The notes: a model not told the origin generated them from the letters alone. A stretch of 64,000 bases of DNA from Caryophanales bacterium (GCA_016288795.1 JAEELI010000012.1:1-64000); one strand, 5' to 3'; shown: positions 44,049-52,792, counted from the stretch's first letter. Made by a program: numbers and translations.

Positions 44049-45052
44049 CATTTAAACATTCTCTTGGCAGTTCTTAGCATTTGAACTGTGTATCCCAATT
44101 CGTTATCATACCAAGCGATTATTTTATAAAGCTTTTTGCCATCGACAGTAACTTCTTTTGTTAAAAGTGTATCTACTAAAGCTCCGATACGTGACCCGAT
44201 AACATCAGATGATACAATAGGATCTTTCGTAGCTTTAATTGTTTCATTTTGATTATTAAAGAAAGTATTATTTATATCGTCGACTGAAACATCGCTTTTT
44301 AATTCTAGTGTTACATCTATCAAAGAACCATCTGGAGTAGGAACTCTTAAGGCCATACCATCCATTTTCCCATTTAACTCAGGTATAACTTTACCTATAG
44401 ATGATGCTGCCCCGGTAGATGCCGGAACAATGTTTAGTGCTGAAGCTCTTCCCCTACGAGATAAAATTCCCTTTTTATGAGTTCCATCTAAAGTGTTTTG
44501 ATCAGATGTATACGCATGAATGGTAGTCATAAATCCTTTTTCTATTCCATAGTTATCATTTATTACTTTTAGAACTGGAGCTAGACAATTTGTGGTGCAG
44601 CTAGAGGCAGAAACAACTTCTTCTGTTCCATCCAATATATTATCATTTACATTATAAACTATTGTTTTCATTTCTCCTTTACCTGGAGCTGATATCAAAA
44701 CTTTTTTTGCTCCGGCAGTAATGTGTTTTTTTGCATCTTCTAAAGAAGTAAATAAACCTGTGCACTCTAAAACTAAATCTATTCCTAAATCTTTCCAAGG
44801 TAAAGTTTCTGGATCTTTTTCAGTAAATACTCTAATTTTTTTTCTGCCTGCAATAATAATATTATCTTCGTCAAAACTTATTAAATCTTCGTGAAAAGAA
44901 CGATGAACTGAATCATATTTTGCAAGATATGATAATTCTTCAGCGTCTTTAGTGCTATTAACTGCAATCAAATCAAAATCCTTTGAAGTTAATATTTCTC
45001 TAAAGGCAATTCTGCCAATTCTACCAAAACCATTTATTGCAACTCTAATCAT
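44048..45052 (-). CDS. gapA: Glyceraldehyde-3-phosphate dehydrogenase
   Basis: 334 residues. INGFGRIGR at 6-14, the active-site SASSCTTNCLAPV near 150 and WYDNELGYTVQML at the end. After the second strand the usual VND is VNS (Ser 33 where NAD enzymes have Asp), the position that discriminates NAD from NADP. It oxidises glyceraldehyde 3-phosphate with phosphate. RBS GGAGGTAATA; the start overlaps the kinase gene by 8 bases. Confidence 0.96.
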   Translation of the reverse strand: MIRVAINGFGRIGRIAFREILTSKDFDLIAVNSTKDAEELSYLAKYDSVHRSFHEDLISFDEDNIIIAGRKKIRVFTEKDPETLPWKDLGIDLVLECTGLFTSLEDAKKHITAGAKKVLISAPGKGEMKTIVYNVNDNILDGTEEVVSASSCTTNCLAPVLKVINDNYGIEKGFMTTIHAYTSDQNTLDGTHKKGILSRRGRASALNIVPASTGAASSIGKVIPELNGKMDGMALRVPTPDGSLIDVTLELKSDVSVDDINNTFFNNQNETIKATKDPIVSSDVIGSRIGALVDTLLTKEVTVDGKKLYKIIAWYDNELGYTVQMLRTAKRMFK

Positions 45053-46688
45053 TATTACCTCCTATAAACTCTCTTATAATAGAATCATTAGTAACATACT
45101 CTCCAGGAATAGGATAGAATGGCTTTAAGAAATTTAATAACCTTCTAGCTTCCTCATAATAGTGACTATTAACATTAATTGAACGAAGTAATGGTTCAGC
45201 AAATACTTTTTCTACTCCAATTTCATATGGAAGCGCTGTATTAATAATAATATCTGCTTGATGAATGAATGGAAAAATATTTTTTTCTTCGCCATTTCTT
45301 ACTCTTTGCCATGATTCAATTGTTTTATTAACATTGTATCCTCTAGTTCTATTATCTCTAATTATTCTTCTAAGTAATCTTAAATCAACAGTAGAAATAT
45401 AATTATGACGATCTATATTTAAAGGAATAAATGGACTTAAATATATTTTGTATTTTAAACTAGGATCAACTGATGGTAGCAAATCATCATTTAAAGCATG
45501 TAATCCTTCTATTAAAACTATTCCATTATCTTTTAATTCTAAATAATTATCATTAAACTCTTTTTTTCCAGTTATAAAATTATATTGAGGAATGTTTGCT
45601 TTTTTTCCATTTAATAAGTCACTAAGTACATTATTAAATAATTCTATATCTATAGCACTTAATGATTCAAAATCATATTTACCATTCTCATCTTTAGGAG
45701 TCTCATCTCTTTCTAAGAAGAAATCATCTATAGATAAACATATTGGTTCATATCCTTGAGCAAGAAAATAAGATGATAGTCTTTTTGTTGTAGTAGTTTT
45801 ACCACTTGATGATGGTCCAGCTATTAAAACAAACTTAATATTCTTATTATTGTATATTTCATCTGCAGCTTTCGCCACATTCATATTAAATACTAACTCA
45901 CAAGATTTTATAAAATCTTTAATCTTGCCATTTCCTATGGTTTGATTGATTGAAGTAGCGTATTTCATATTCAATCTTTCTAACCAATTTTTACCAACTA
46001 AAAATGAATTTATAATATTATCGTAATGAACATATTCCGGAATTTGACCATTTTTTGACTTCCCTGGAATCATAAAAACAAATCTATTTCTACCTAAGAA
46101 AATAATTTCATATTTAGTAATACTTCCAGTAGAATATGGCATATCATTATAATAATAATTATAGAACCCTTTCAATTCATATAAAGTAACAACTTTATCA
46201 GATATATTTTGAATATTTTGTTCCTTTTCTACTTGTTTGATTTTGTGATAGAACTGAATTGCTTCTTTTTTCTTAATATTTAATTTTTTAAACTTAATAT
46301 TATCATTTACTATTCTAGCCATCATTTCTTTAATTTTGGATAAATCTTCTTGAGTAAGAATTTTATCTCCAGTTACTTCACCTAGGAATCCTTTAGGAAC
46401 ACTGTGTTGATAAGTAATATCTAAATCCGGAAATAATGTTTTTAGTGCTACTTCAAAAATAAACTCTAGTCCACTTTTATATATTTTATTTCCTATTAAA
46501 TCATGTAAGTCTATAAACTCTACTTCAGCATCTGCAAGTGCTACCTCTTGTAAAGAAAAAACCTCGTTTTTTATTTTAACTGCTAAGATATTTTTGCCCA
46601 AATTAAAAGTTTTACTAATTTCGTAGTAAGTTGTATTCTTTTTTATTTCTTTACTTTCACCATTGTATGTAATCTTTATATTCTCCAT
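45045..46688 (-). CDS. TGS-domain / uridine kinase-like fusion
   Basis: 547 residues. An N-terminal TGS-like domain (KITYNGESKEIKKNTTYYEI) and a region like the second domain of threonyl-tRNA synthetase (HDLIGNKIYKSGLEFIFEVA) precede a P-loop kinase: LIAGPSSSGKTTTTKRLSSY near 290, SIDDFFLERDETP near 320 and VDLRLLRRIIRDNRTRGY near 440. Such nucleoside (uridine/cytidine) kinase fusions are common in Bacillota; substrate unproven. The gene heads the gapA-pgk group. Confidence 0.88.
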   Translation of the reverse strand: MENIKITYNGESKEIKKNTTYYEISKTFNLGKNILAVKIKNEVFSLQEVALADAEVEFIDLHDLIGNKIYKSGLEFIFEVALKTLFPDLDITYQHSVPKGFLGEVTGDKILTQEDLSKIKEMMARIVNDNIKFKKLNIKKKEAIQFYHKIKQVEKEQNIQNISDKVVTLYELKGFYNYYYNDMPYSTGSITKYEIIFLGRNRFVFMIPGKSKNGQIPEYVHYDNIINSFLVGKNWLERLNMKYATSINQTIGNGKIKDFIKSCELVFNMNVAKAADEIYNNKNIKFVLIAGPSSSGKTTTTKRLSSYFLAQGYEPICLSIDDFFLERDETPKDENGKYDFESLSAIDIELFNNVLSDLLNGKKANIPQYNFITGKKEFNDNYLELKDNGIVLIEGLHALNDDLLPSVDPSLKYKIYLSPFIPLNIDRHNYISTVDLRLLRRIIRDNRTRGYNVNKTIESWQRVRNGEEKNIFPFIHQADIIINTALPYEIGVEKVFAEPLLRSINVNSHYYEEARRLLNFLKPFYPIPGEYVTNDSIIREFIGGNND

Positions 46689-46735
46689 TAGCCTAACCCT
46701 TTACTATAGATAGTTTAACACAAATTTATTCTTTT

Positions 46736-46764
46736 TTGAATAAAAAGTTCAATATTTTTATATT
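46736..46764 (+). promoter_or_regulatory. Sigma-A-type promoter of clpP
   Basis: TTGAAT (46736-46741) and TATATT (46759-46764), spacer 17, 18 bases before the clpP ATG. No CtsR operator is evident. Confidence 0.55.
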
Positions 46765-46782
46765 ATATTTATAGGTGAATAT

Positions 46783-47355
46783 ATGAACATAATTCCTACT
46801 GTCTTAGAAAAGAACAATTCGAGAGAATACGCATACGATTTGTATTCTCGTTTGTTAAACGATCGAATCATCTTCTTAACTGGTGAAATTAATGACTCTG
46901 TATCTAGTATTATAATATCTGAATTACTATATTTGGATAGTTTAAATCACAATGATATATTTTTATATATAAATAGCCCAGGCGGTTCAATTACAAGTGG
47001 GATGGCCATTTTGGATACAATGAATTATATTAAAAGTGATGTTAGAACAATATGCATTGGTTTAGCTGCAAGTATGGGAGCTTTTTTACTTGCTAATGGC
47101 ACCACCGGTAAAAGATGTTCTCTTCCAAATTCAGAAATAATGATTCATCAACCGCTTGGTGGAATTGAGGGACAAGCTACCGATATTAAAATAGCAGCTG
47201 ATAGAATAATAAGAATAAAGAACAAATTAAATAAAATATTAGCTAAAGCAACAAATAAAAGTGAAAAGCAAATTGAAAAAGAGACTGAAAGGGATAATTT
47301 TATGGATGCTAAAGAAGCTTTAGCGTTCGGTTTAATAGATATTATTATCACATAA
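46783..47355 (+). CDS. clpP: ATP-dependent Clp protease proteolytic subunit
   Basis: 190 residues. The catalytic triad is Ser 97 (GLAASMGAF), His 122 ([10 protein letters not shown]) and an Asp near 171 ([12 protein letters not shown]). It forms the 14-mer that degrades proteins delivered by ClpX or ClpC. A single plus-strand gene between two minus-strand groups. RBS weak (AGGTG). Confidence 0.97.
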   Translation: MNIIPTVLEKNNSREYAYDLYSRLLNDRIIFLTGEINDSVSSIIISELLYLDSLNHNDIFLYINSPGGSITSGMAILDTMNYIKSDVRTICIGLAASMGAFLLANGTTGKRCSLPNSEIMIHQPLGGIEGQATDIKIAADRIIRIKNKLNKILAKATNKSEKQIEKETERDNFMDAKEALAFGLIDIIIT

Positions 47356-47377
47356 AAAAACCTATTTCTAGGTTTTA
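47353..47377. terminator. Bidirectional terminator between clpP and divIC
   Basis: Stem AAAACCTA / TAGGTTTT, loop TTTC, with an A-run and a T-run on the sides. It overlaps both stop codons. Confidence 0.8.
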
Positions 47378-47659
47378 ATCCATTTTTATAATTGTATCTC
47401 CTTCTCTAGATAACATATACTTTTCTTTAGCATATCTTGCAAGATATTCATCATCTTGTAATTTTGTAATTTCAGCATTTAGTTTTTCTTCATTATCTAA
47501 TAAAGTATTATATTTACTTGTTAATTCAACCTCTAACTGTCTATTTTTTAATATTTGTTGCCAATCCTTATAAACACTGCCAACTAAAACAACTAGCAAA
47601 GTAACAATTGCTACAGTAATAATTAATAATCGTTTCTTTTCTTTCCTGCTAGTTTTCAT
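47375..47659 (-). CDS. divIC: Septum formation initiator DivIC (FtsB family)
   Basis: 94 residues. A basic cytoplasmic N-terminus (KTSRKEKKR), one membrane helix (LLIITVAIVTLLVVLVGSVY), a coiled coil (RQLEVELTSKYNTLLDNEEK) and the family signature LQDDEYLARYAKEKYMLSRE. It stabilises the divisome with FtsL/DivIB. Downstream of yabP-yabQ as in Bacillus. I start at the ATG 47659, which has AGG spaced upstream; another ATG 9 bases earlier has none. Confidence 0.9.
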   Translation of the reverse strand: MKTSRKEKKRLLIITVAIVTLLVVLVGSVYKDWQQILKNRQLEVELTSKYNTLLDNEEKLNAEITKLQDDEYLARYAKEKYMLSREGDTIIKMD

Positions 47660-47700
47660 CCTAATCATCCTATTTCACTATGAATGTTAGCATAAGTCTA

Positions 47701-48009
47701 TTACTTTTTCAATTTGCTTAATAAGCGATTTACAACAATTTTACTATGTTTTTTGTATAATAATAGCCCTAAAAGAAATGATATAGCTGTTGTTCCTAAA
47801 TAATATATATGAAAATAACCATTATTTATGTAAAACATTATTAATGAATATATGACAATCATGTCAAGAACAAAGATGGAAGTGATACTGTTTTTAATAA
47901 TTGGCTTTAATTTGTTAGTTATTTTATAGTTATATATAGTTAATAAGGAAAAAATTAATCCATAGATAGAAGAATATAGAAATGATAATAATTGAATGGA
48001 AGCACTCAT
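47701..48009 (-). CDS. yabQ: Spore cortex protein YabQ
   Basis: 102 residues with about three membrane helices (SIQLLSFLYSSIYGLIFSLL, then FVLDMIVIYSLIMFYI, then a short third) and a basic tail. The N-terminus SASIQLLSFLYSSIYG is typical of YabQ, a mother-cell membrane protein needed for cortex formation in Bacillus. Coupled to yabP by TAATG. Shorter than the B. subtilis protein. Confidence 0.85.
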   Translation of the reverse strand: MSASIQLLSFLYSSIYGLIFSLLTIYNYKITNKLKPIIKNSITSIFVLDMIVIYSLIMFYINNGYFHIYYLGTTAISFLLGLLLYKKHSKIVVNRLLSKLKK

Positions 48010-48296
48010 TATTTAAATATTTTAGTCCATATACTTTCATCTTTATTCTTTTTAGTATCAATATAACTAATACTATCTAAAATGCCTCTAATTTTTACAT
48101 TTCCATCATGAGTATCTAATCTTACTAACTCTAATTTTTTACCCTTCAACTCTATTAATCCCATATTAGATTCCATAATAAACTCTTGATCGTCAAAACT
48201 ATCTATCTTACTAATACCACTTAAACTTATTATTCCTCTATCTACCACTCTTATTTCTTGATTACCATAATTATTATTATCTACTCTATTATCCAT
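48009..48296 (-). CDS. yabP: Sporulation protein YabP
   Basis: 95 residues: EIRVVDRGIISLSGISKIDS, DQEFIMESNMGLIELKGKKL and KIRGILDSISY fit the YabP/YqfC family needed for cortex and coat. I start at 48296 (MDNRVDNNN), where AGGAGGAATA stands; the frame is open to 48359 but that part overlaps spoVG. It is separated from spoVG by a terminator, so it needs its own promoter; CATATTAT just upstream is a possible mother-cell -10. Confidence 0.9.
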   Translation of the reverse strand: MDNRVDNNNYGNQEIRVVDRGIISLSGISKIDSFDDQEFIMESNMGLIELKGKKLELVRLDTHDGNVKIRGILDSISYIDTKKNKDESIWTKIFK

Positions 48297-48330
48297 TATT
48301 CCTCCTAGTAGATAATATGCAGGAATTAAA

Positions 48331-48353
48331 AAAATTAGCACTTGGCTAATTTT
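48331..48353 (-). terminator. Terminator after spoVG
   Basis: Stem AAAATTAGC / GCTAATTTT, loop ACTTG, then T residues on the minus strand. It overlaps the spoVG stop. Confidence 0.8.
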
Positions 48354-48612
48354 CTTCACTTGGATTATTATATTCTTCTAGTATTTTTGCTTCAAACATT
48401 TCTCTAGTTTCAGAATTAGTTGGATGAACTATATCTTCAAATTTATCATCACTTACTTTACGACTAGGCATTGCGCAAAATAATCTATTTGCTCCTTCAA
48501 TTATTCTAATGTTGCTTATAACAAAGCAATCATCAATAGTTACAGTTGCATAACCTTTAAGTCTTGAATCCTCTCTATCTACTTTGTGAACGCGTACTTT
48601 TGTAATCTCCAT
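48346..48612 (-). CDS. spoVG: RNA-binding regulator SpoVG
   Basis: 88 residues: MEITKVRVHKVDREDSRLKG, DDCFVISNIRIIEGANRLF, MPSRK and FEDIVHPTNSETREM are diagnostic. SpoVG binds nucleic acids and affects septation and sporulation. Monocistronic here between its promoter and terminator. Confidence 0.97.
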   Translation of the reverse strand: MEITKVRVHKVDREDSRLKGYATVTIDDCFVISNIRIIEGANRLFCAMPSRKVSDDKFEDIVHPTNSETREMFEAKILEEYNNPSEEN

Positions 48613-48648
48613 ATTACCACTCCTATCTTGATTTCACAACCTATTTAT

Positions 48649-48677
48649 ATTTTAAAACAAGACAATACTTTTTTCAA
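48649..48677 (-). promoter_or_regulatory. Sigma-A-type promoter of spoVG
   Basis: Minus-strand TTGAAA (48672-48677) and TAAAAT (48649-48654), spacer 17. In B. subtilis spoVG uses sigma-H; I see no strong sigma-H match. Confidence 0.5.
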
Positions 48678-48682
48678 CTAAT

Positions 48683-48895
48683 TTATAAATATTTTATTTT
48701 AATGTCTCCAATTATATAATCGTTATAAGAAAAACTCTTTTCCACCCCATTATCTATAATAGAAAAAATATTGGGATATGTCTTATATAGAGTTCCTTTA
48801 TACTTTTTAATTTTATTTCTCAAACCATAAACAGTGATTAAAACCTCTCTATCAATATTATTATTTATTTCATTTCTAACTAAATCTATATTCAT
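48683..48895 (-). CDS. veg: Veg protein
   Basis: 70 residues: DLVRNEINNNIDREVLITVY, GLRNKIKKYKGTLYKTYPNI and FSYNDYIIGDI match Veg, a small conserved protein linked to biofilm gene control and germination outgrowth. Next to yabG as in Bacillus, but here it overlaps yabG by ATGA, so it may be cotranscribed with it. Confidence 0.88.
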   Translation of the reverse strand: MNIDLVRNEINNNIDREVLITVYGLRNKIKKYKGTLYKTYPNIFSIIDNGVEKSFSYNDYIIGDIKIKYL

Positions 48896-49665
48896 TCTCT
48901 GGGATACCCCACAAACATTAAACCTCTAGTTACTATTCCTCCCATTCCATCAGAACCATACTTAGTTTTATCTAATATTTCCTTTAAGTTAATATCTTTA
49001 TTTCTTTCAGTTAAGGCAATAGATACTGCTATAATGGCCGGATCTAATGCATGAATATTAACTCTCTTTGGACTAGATGCAAAATTTGCACCTGCTTTAA
49101 TCAATTCTTCATAATCACTTTGACATGCTCCAGCTATGATTACCAATTTTTCATGGCTTTTTTCATAATTCCTTGCTATATTTATTGCTTTAATAAAATT
49201 TTTTGTGTTCTTATAATTATTAATATCATTTTTATTTCCTTTTTTCTTATAATAGGCATCATGCCCAGTAATAATGACTATGTCTGGTTTATATTCCTTT
49301 AAAAGACTTCCAATTTGTTCATATATACTTTCTTCTCTAATCTTCTTACCAATTGCAAATACATTCATTTTTTTATAAAACTTTAAACATCTTTCTAAAT
49401 ATTCATCATCACCATCTATATGTAAAACTTTCCCTGGTAAATAAAAATATTCATCCTTTATTTCAATTTTACTTTTTCTGCTATCTTCAAAATTATCTTC
49501 TTTATAATCTAAACACTTTTTTAAATCACTTAAATAACTATCTGCATAGAGACGAACTTCAACACCCTTTAAATAATAAATGCCGTCTTTAATATTAATT
49601 ACCTTAAATATAGTATCATTATTATAGCTATTCCTTGTTACATAATCGTTTATATTTATGTCCAT
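48892..49665 (-). CDS. yabG: Sporulation-specific protease YabG
   Basis: 257 residues: a KOW-like N-terminal part (DYVTRNSYNNDTIFKVINI), then VLHIDGDDEYLERCLKFYKK, IVIITGHDAYYKKKG and ACQSDYEELIKAGANFASSP with NIHALDPA, matching peptidase family U57. YabG trims coat and germination proteins in the mother cell. B. subtilis YabG is about 30 residues longer. RBS GGTGAT. Confidence 0.95.
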   Translation of the reverse strand: MDININDYVTRNSYNNDTIFKVINIKDGIYYLKGVEVRLYADSYLSDLKKCLDYKEDNFEDSRKSKIEIKDEYFYLPGKVLHIDGDDEYLERCLKFYKKMNVFAIGKKIREESIYEQIGSLLKEYKPDIVIITGHDAYYKKKGNKNDINNYKNTKNFIKAINIARNYEKSHEKLVIIAGACQSDYEELIKAGANFASSPKRVNIHALDPAIIAVSIALTERNKDINLKEILDKTKYGSDGMGGIVTRGLMFVGYPRE

Positions 49666-49679
49666 AACATCACCAGTAA

Positions 49680-49687
49680 ATTATATG
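49680..49687 (-). promoter_or_regulatory. Possible mother-cell -10 element of yabG
   Basis: CATATAAT on the minus strand lies just upstream of yabG and resembles the CATAnnnT -10 of sigma-K and sigma-E promoters; it also contains TATAAT, so sigma-A use is equally possible. Confidence 0.3.
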
Positions 49688-49796
49688 TTATTAAAAAAAA
49701 TAATAACACTAACTAGTAGCAACAGATGTTGCCATCGGAGTTTTGTTTTTATTTATTATAAATTTATGTTAGAATTTATATTGAGGATGATATATT

Positions 49797-50636
49797 ATGA
49801 AAGAAGGAAAGAAGAAACTAAGATTAAAAAAGAAATATGATCGTATTCTAACTAACTTTGTAATCGTAATTCTTCTAGGTCTATTGTTATTCTCAAGTTT
49901 TAAAATATATGAATGGTTACGTGATACAAGTAATGCCAACAAAATAGAAAATGATATTCTTAACAAAGTTGAAATAAATCCAATAGTAGATGAAGGAGAA
50001 GTTACAGAACCTAGTGATATTCAAAAAGATTCTCTATATTGGAAATATAAAGATGTTGCTTTGATAGATGTTGATATTTCAAAATTAAAAGAAGAAAATA
50101 ATGAAACTGTTGGATGGATACAAGTTGAGGGAACAAACGTTAATTATCCAGTTGTTAAAGCAAATTCAAATGATTATTATTTAAATCATGATTTCTTGAA
50201 AAAATCTAATAAAGCTGGATGGATATTTGCTGACTACAGGAATGATTTAAATAATTTAAGTAATAACACAATTATATATGGTCATAAGATGAAGAATAAA
50301 TCAATGTTTGGCTCATTAAGTAATCTTTTAAATAGCAGCTGGTTAAATAACACTGATAATCACATAATAAAATTAGCAACAGATAATTATAGTTATTTAT
50401 TTCAAATTTTTAGTATATATACCATAGAAGATGAATCTTACTATTTAACTACAAGTTTTGCAAGTAATGATAAACATCAAGAGTTTATAGATACTATCAC
50501 TGGAAGAAGTAGACATAATTTTAAAACTAGCATTTCTACTAATGACAATATACTTACTTTATCTACATGCCATAGTTCAAGTAAAAGATTGGTAGTTCAT
50601 TCTAAATTAATTAGAGCAATAAAAAAATTATCTTAG
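49797..50636 (+). CDS. srtB: Class B sortase
   Basis: 279 residues. A basic N-terminus, one membrane helix (FVIVILLGLLLFSSFKIYEWL), and a sortase domain with VGWIQVEGTNVNYPVVKANS, NDYYLNHDFLK, the catalytic His in TIIYGHKMKNKSMFG, the Cys in LTLSTCHSS and the Arg in KRLVVHSK. It would join surface proteins to the cell wall. I see no obvious sorting signal on the surface proteins of this window. RBS GAGGAT. A possible promoter is TTGTTT...TATGTT. Confidence 0.88.
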   Translation: MKEGKKKLRLKKKYDRILTNFVIVILLGLLLFSSFKIYEWLRDTSNANKIENDILNKVEINPIVDEGEVTEPSDIQKDSLYWKYKDVALIDVDISKLKEENNETVGWIQVEGTNVNYPVVKANSNDYYLNHDFLKKSNKAGWIFADYRNDLNNLSNNTIIYGHKMKNKSMFGSLSNLLNSSWLNNTDNHIIKLATDNYSYLFQIFSIYTIEDESYYLTTSFASNDKHQEFIDTITGRSRHNFKTSISTNDNILTLSTCHSSSKRLVVHSKLIRAIKKLS

Positions 50637-50643
50637 ATAATTT
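50621..50643 (-). terminator. Terminator at the 3' end of rsmA
   Basis: Stem AAATTATC / GATAATTT, loop TTA, then seven T residues on the minus strand. It lies inside the overlapping ends of rsmA and the sortase gene. Confidence 0.65.
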
Positions 50644-51401
50644 GCTATTTCAACAAATATATCTTCAGATAATTCTTCTGCTCTAACATTAGGAGTTAGT
50701 CCATTTTTTATAAGAATAGGTTCTATTTTATTATATCTATCTGACCCTAAGTTATTCTTTAGGGTTTTTCTTTTCATTTTAAAACAATCGTCTACTAACT
50801 TAAAATATACCTCTTCATTTACTTTTGGTTTATCTATTCTTTTTTCAAACTTAATAATTGCGCTTTCTACCTTAGGAATAGGATTAAAAGCTCTCTTGCT
50901 AACTTTAAATAATTTAGAAATATTAAAATAATAATTCAAATACAGAGTTATGCTTCCATATTCCTTTGAATTGGGTTTAGATGTCCATCTATTCGCTACT
51001 TCTTCCTGAACCATGAAATACATTTCTTTAGCGTCTATATTTGATTCTATTATTTTTTTTATTATTGGGGTTGTAATGTAATATGGCAAATTCCCCACAA
51101 CAAAAAGATTATTATACTTAATGCTTTTTATATCATCTTCAACATTTGCATTCAAAAAATCTTTGTATATAATCTTAGTCTTGTTATCCTCAAGAGCATT
51201 TAAATACACTCTTAAATCTTGATCTATCTCATAACATATTATATTAGCACTTTTAGTTTTTAAGAGTTTAGTTAATGCTCCTCTTCCAGGGCCAATTTCA
51301 ATTATTAAATCTTCTTTTTCTACATTTATAGAATTGATTATTTTATTGATAATGTTTTGGTCAATCAAAAAATTTTGGCCTAAACTTTTTTTTGCTTTCA
51401 T
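50628..51401 (-). CDS. rsmA: 16S rRNA (A1518/A1519-N6)-dimethyltransferase
   Basis: 257 residues: KKSLGQNFLIDQNIINKIIN, the SAM motif EIGPGRGALTKLL, the catalytic NLPYYITTPIIKK and KRAFNPIPKVESAII are diagnostic. It dimethylates two adenosines of 16S helix 45. The ATGA overlap couples it to the 3D gene. The RNase M5 gene, which lies just upstream in B. subtilis, is absent. Confidence 0.97.
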   Translation of the reverse strand: MKAKKSLGQNFLIDQNIINKIINSINVEKEDLIIEIGPGRGALTKLLKTKSANIICYEIDQDLRVYLNALEDNKTKIIYKDFLNANVEDDIKSIKYNNLFVVGNLPYYITTPIIKKIIESNIDAKEMYFMVQEEVANRWTSKPNSKEYGSITLYLNYYFNISKLFKVSKRAFNPIPKVESAIIKFEKRIDKPKVNEEVYFKLVDDCFKMKRKTLKNNLGSDRYNKIEPILIKNGLTPNVRAEELSEDIFVEIANYLR

Positions 51402-51937
51402 GAATTAGTTTTTCCCCAACCTTGTCTTAGAACATCATACGTAATAACACTTCTACCTAATTTAACGGCATAATCATAATCTGGGCTTAATAAATCTAAT
51501 GCGTTGCCACGAACTCCTCTATCAAGAACTATAGCAATTACAGGTTCTTCAGATACTCTTTTAGTATTAAATCTAACAATAGAACCACAAGGTAGATTTG
51601 AAGATGAAGCAACTATTCTTACATTTCCATATACTTCATCAGGATAAGTTGTTTTACCATCTGTTATATCGTAACTTCTCTTACAGCCTAATGTTCCATT
51701 ACATAATGGACAATTATATATATATCCAGTTAAATCTCCAGTGAAAGTATCTTTTACACTATAAATATCATTTTCTTTAAATTCTTCTAATTTTAATGCC
51801 ATTGTGGACAAATTAACATTTTTGTTAATATTTCCACTGTAAGTTTTACTTTCAATTATATGAACGTAACAAGTAGATGACACAACAAAAAGAATTATTA
51901 AAGAAATTTGAATTGTTCTTAGGACTATTCTTTTCAT
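51398..51937 (-). CDS. 3D-domain exported protein (YabE-like)
   Basis: 179 residues. A signal anchor (VLRTIQISLIILFVVSSTCY) is followed by about 45 residues and a C-terminal 3D domain: FTGDLTGYIYNCPLCNGTLGC, NVRIVASSSNLPCGSIVRFN and AIVLDRGVRGNALDLLSPD, with the three conserved Asp. Relatives (YabE, Rpf-like, MltA) act on peptidoglycan. The G5 domain of YabE is absent. The locus fits yabE-rsmA in Bacillus. Confidence 0.85.
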   Translation of the reverse strand: MKRIVLRTIQISLIILFVVSSTCYVHIIESKTYSGNINKNVNLSTMALKLEEFKENDIYSVKDTFTGDLTGYIYNCPLCNGTLGCKRSYDITDGKTTYPDEVYGNVRIVASSSNLPCGSIVRFNTKRVSEEPVIAIVLDRGVRGNALDLLSPDYDYAVKLGRSVITYDVLRQGWGKTNS

Positions 51938-51962
51938 TAAATCACCTTCTATTTCCTTAATA

Positions 51963-51991
51963 ATTATAACGAATTATTGCTTTTTTGTAAA
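51963..51991 (-). promoter_or_regulatory. Sigma-A-type promoter of the 3D-rsmA pair
   Basis: Minus-strand TTTACA (51986-51991) and TATAAT (51963-51968), spacer 17. Confidence 0.6.
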
Positions 51992-52014
51992 GGCTAGAGG
52001 ATATAATAAATATA

Positions 52015-52044
52015 AAGCAAGAGAACTAATTAGTTCTCTTGCTT
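52015..52044 (-). terminator. Perfect 30-base palindrome at the end of tatD
   Basis: AAGCAAGAGAACTAA and its exact complement stand back to back and overlap the tatD stop. On the minus strand only a broken T-run (TTTATATTTATT) follows, so termination may be partial. Confidence 0.65.
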
Positions 52045-52792
52045 AGATTCCAAAAATTCTCTTAATATTATTATTTGTTATTTTAGATAAATCTTCTAGA
52101 TTGATATCATAGAGCTTAGCAACAAATGTTGCTATGTCCATAATATGGCTTGGATTATTTTGTTTGCCACGATGTGGCTCCGGTGTTAGATATGGAGAAT
52201 CAGTCTCAAGAATAATTCTATCTAGAGGAATGTTTTTTATAACATCTTTTATATTTGCATTCTTAAAAGTTATAACACCATTAATGCCAAAGCAAAAGCC
52301 CAATTTCATATATTCCTTGGCAGTTTCTAAACTTCCAGAAAAAGAATGAATAACTCCATGAACTTTATACTTTTTTATTGTTTTTAAAGTATCCTCAGTC
52401 GCTTCACGACTATGGATAATAACTGGTAAGTTATTATCTTGGGCTATCTTTAACATTCTTTCAAATAAAACTATTTGTTTTTCTTTATCTTCCTTGGAGT
52501 AATGATAATCTAACCCTATTTCTCCAATTGCTATAACTTTATTATTATTTAGGTTATCAACAATAAACTTTATATCTTCTTCACCATAATCATTAACATT
52601 TTCCGGATGAATTCCTAATGCTCCAAACATTCCTTCATATTCACTAATTAAGTTAATAACTTCCTCATTGGTTTTAGTTTCACATCCATTATTTATCCAT
52701 CTATCTACATTGCTTTTTTTAGATTCTTCTAATATTGAGTTAATATTATCATAATATTCACTATAGATATGAGCATGGGTATCAGTAAACAT
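52043..52792 (-). CDS. tatD: TatD family 3'-5' DNase
   Basis: 249 residues, TIM-barrel metalloenzyme: TDTHAHIYSEYYD, IGEIGLDYHYSK, PVIIHSREA, GVIHSFSGSLE and LETDSPYLTPEPHRGKQN give the metal ligands. It follows metG by TAATG, as in Bacillus (metS-yabD). Confidence 0.95.
   Translation of the reverse strand: MFTDTHAHIYSEYYDNINSILEESKKSNVDRWINNGCETKTNEEVINLISEYEGMFGALGIHPENVNDYGEEDIKFIVDNLNNNKVIAIGEIGLDYHYSKEDKEKQIVLFERMLKIAQDNNLPVIIHSREATEDTLKTIKKYKVHGVIHSFSGSLETAKEYMKLGFCFGINGVITFKNANIKDVIKNIPLDRIILETDSPYLTPEPHRGKQNNPSHIMDIATFVAKLYDINLEDLSKITNNNIKRIFGI

Noticed and set aside
49700-49750. Small hairpin GCAAC/GTTGC before the sortase gene as riboswitch or terminator
   Set aside because: Stem of five base pairs only; the following T-rich stretch is interrupted. 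No riboswitch consensus is seen.
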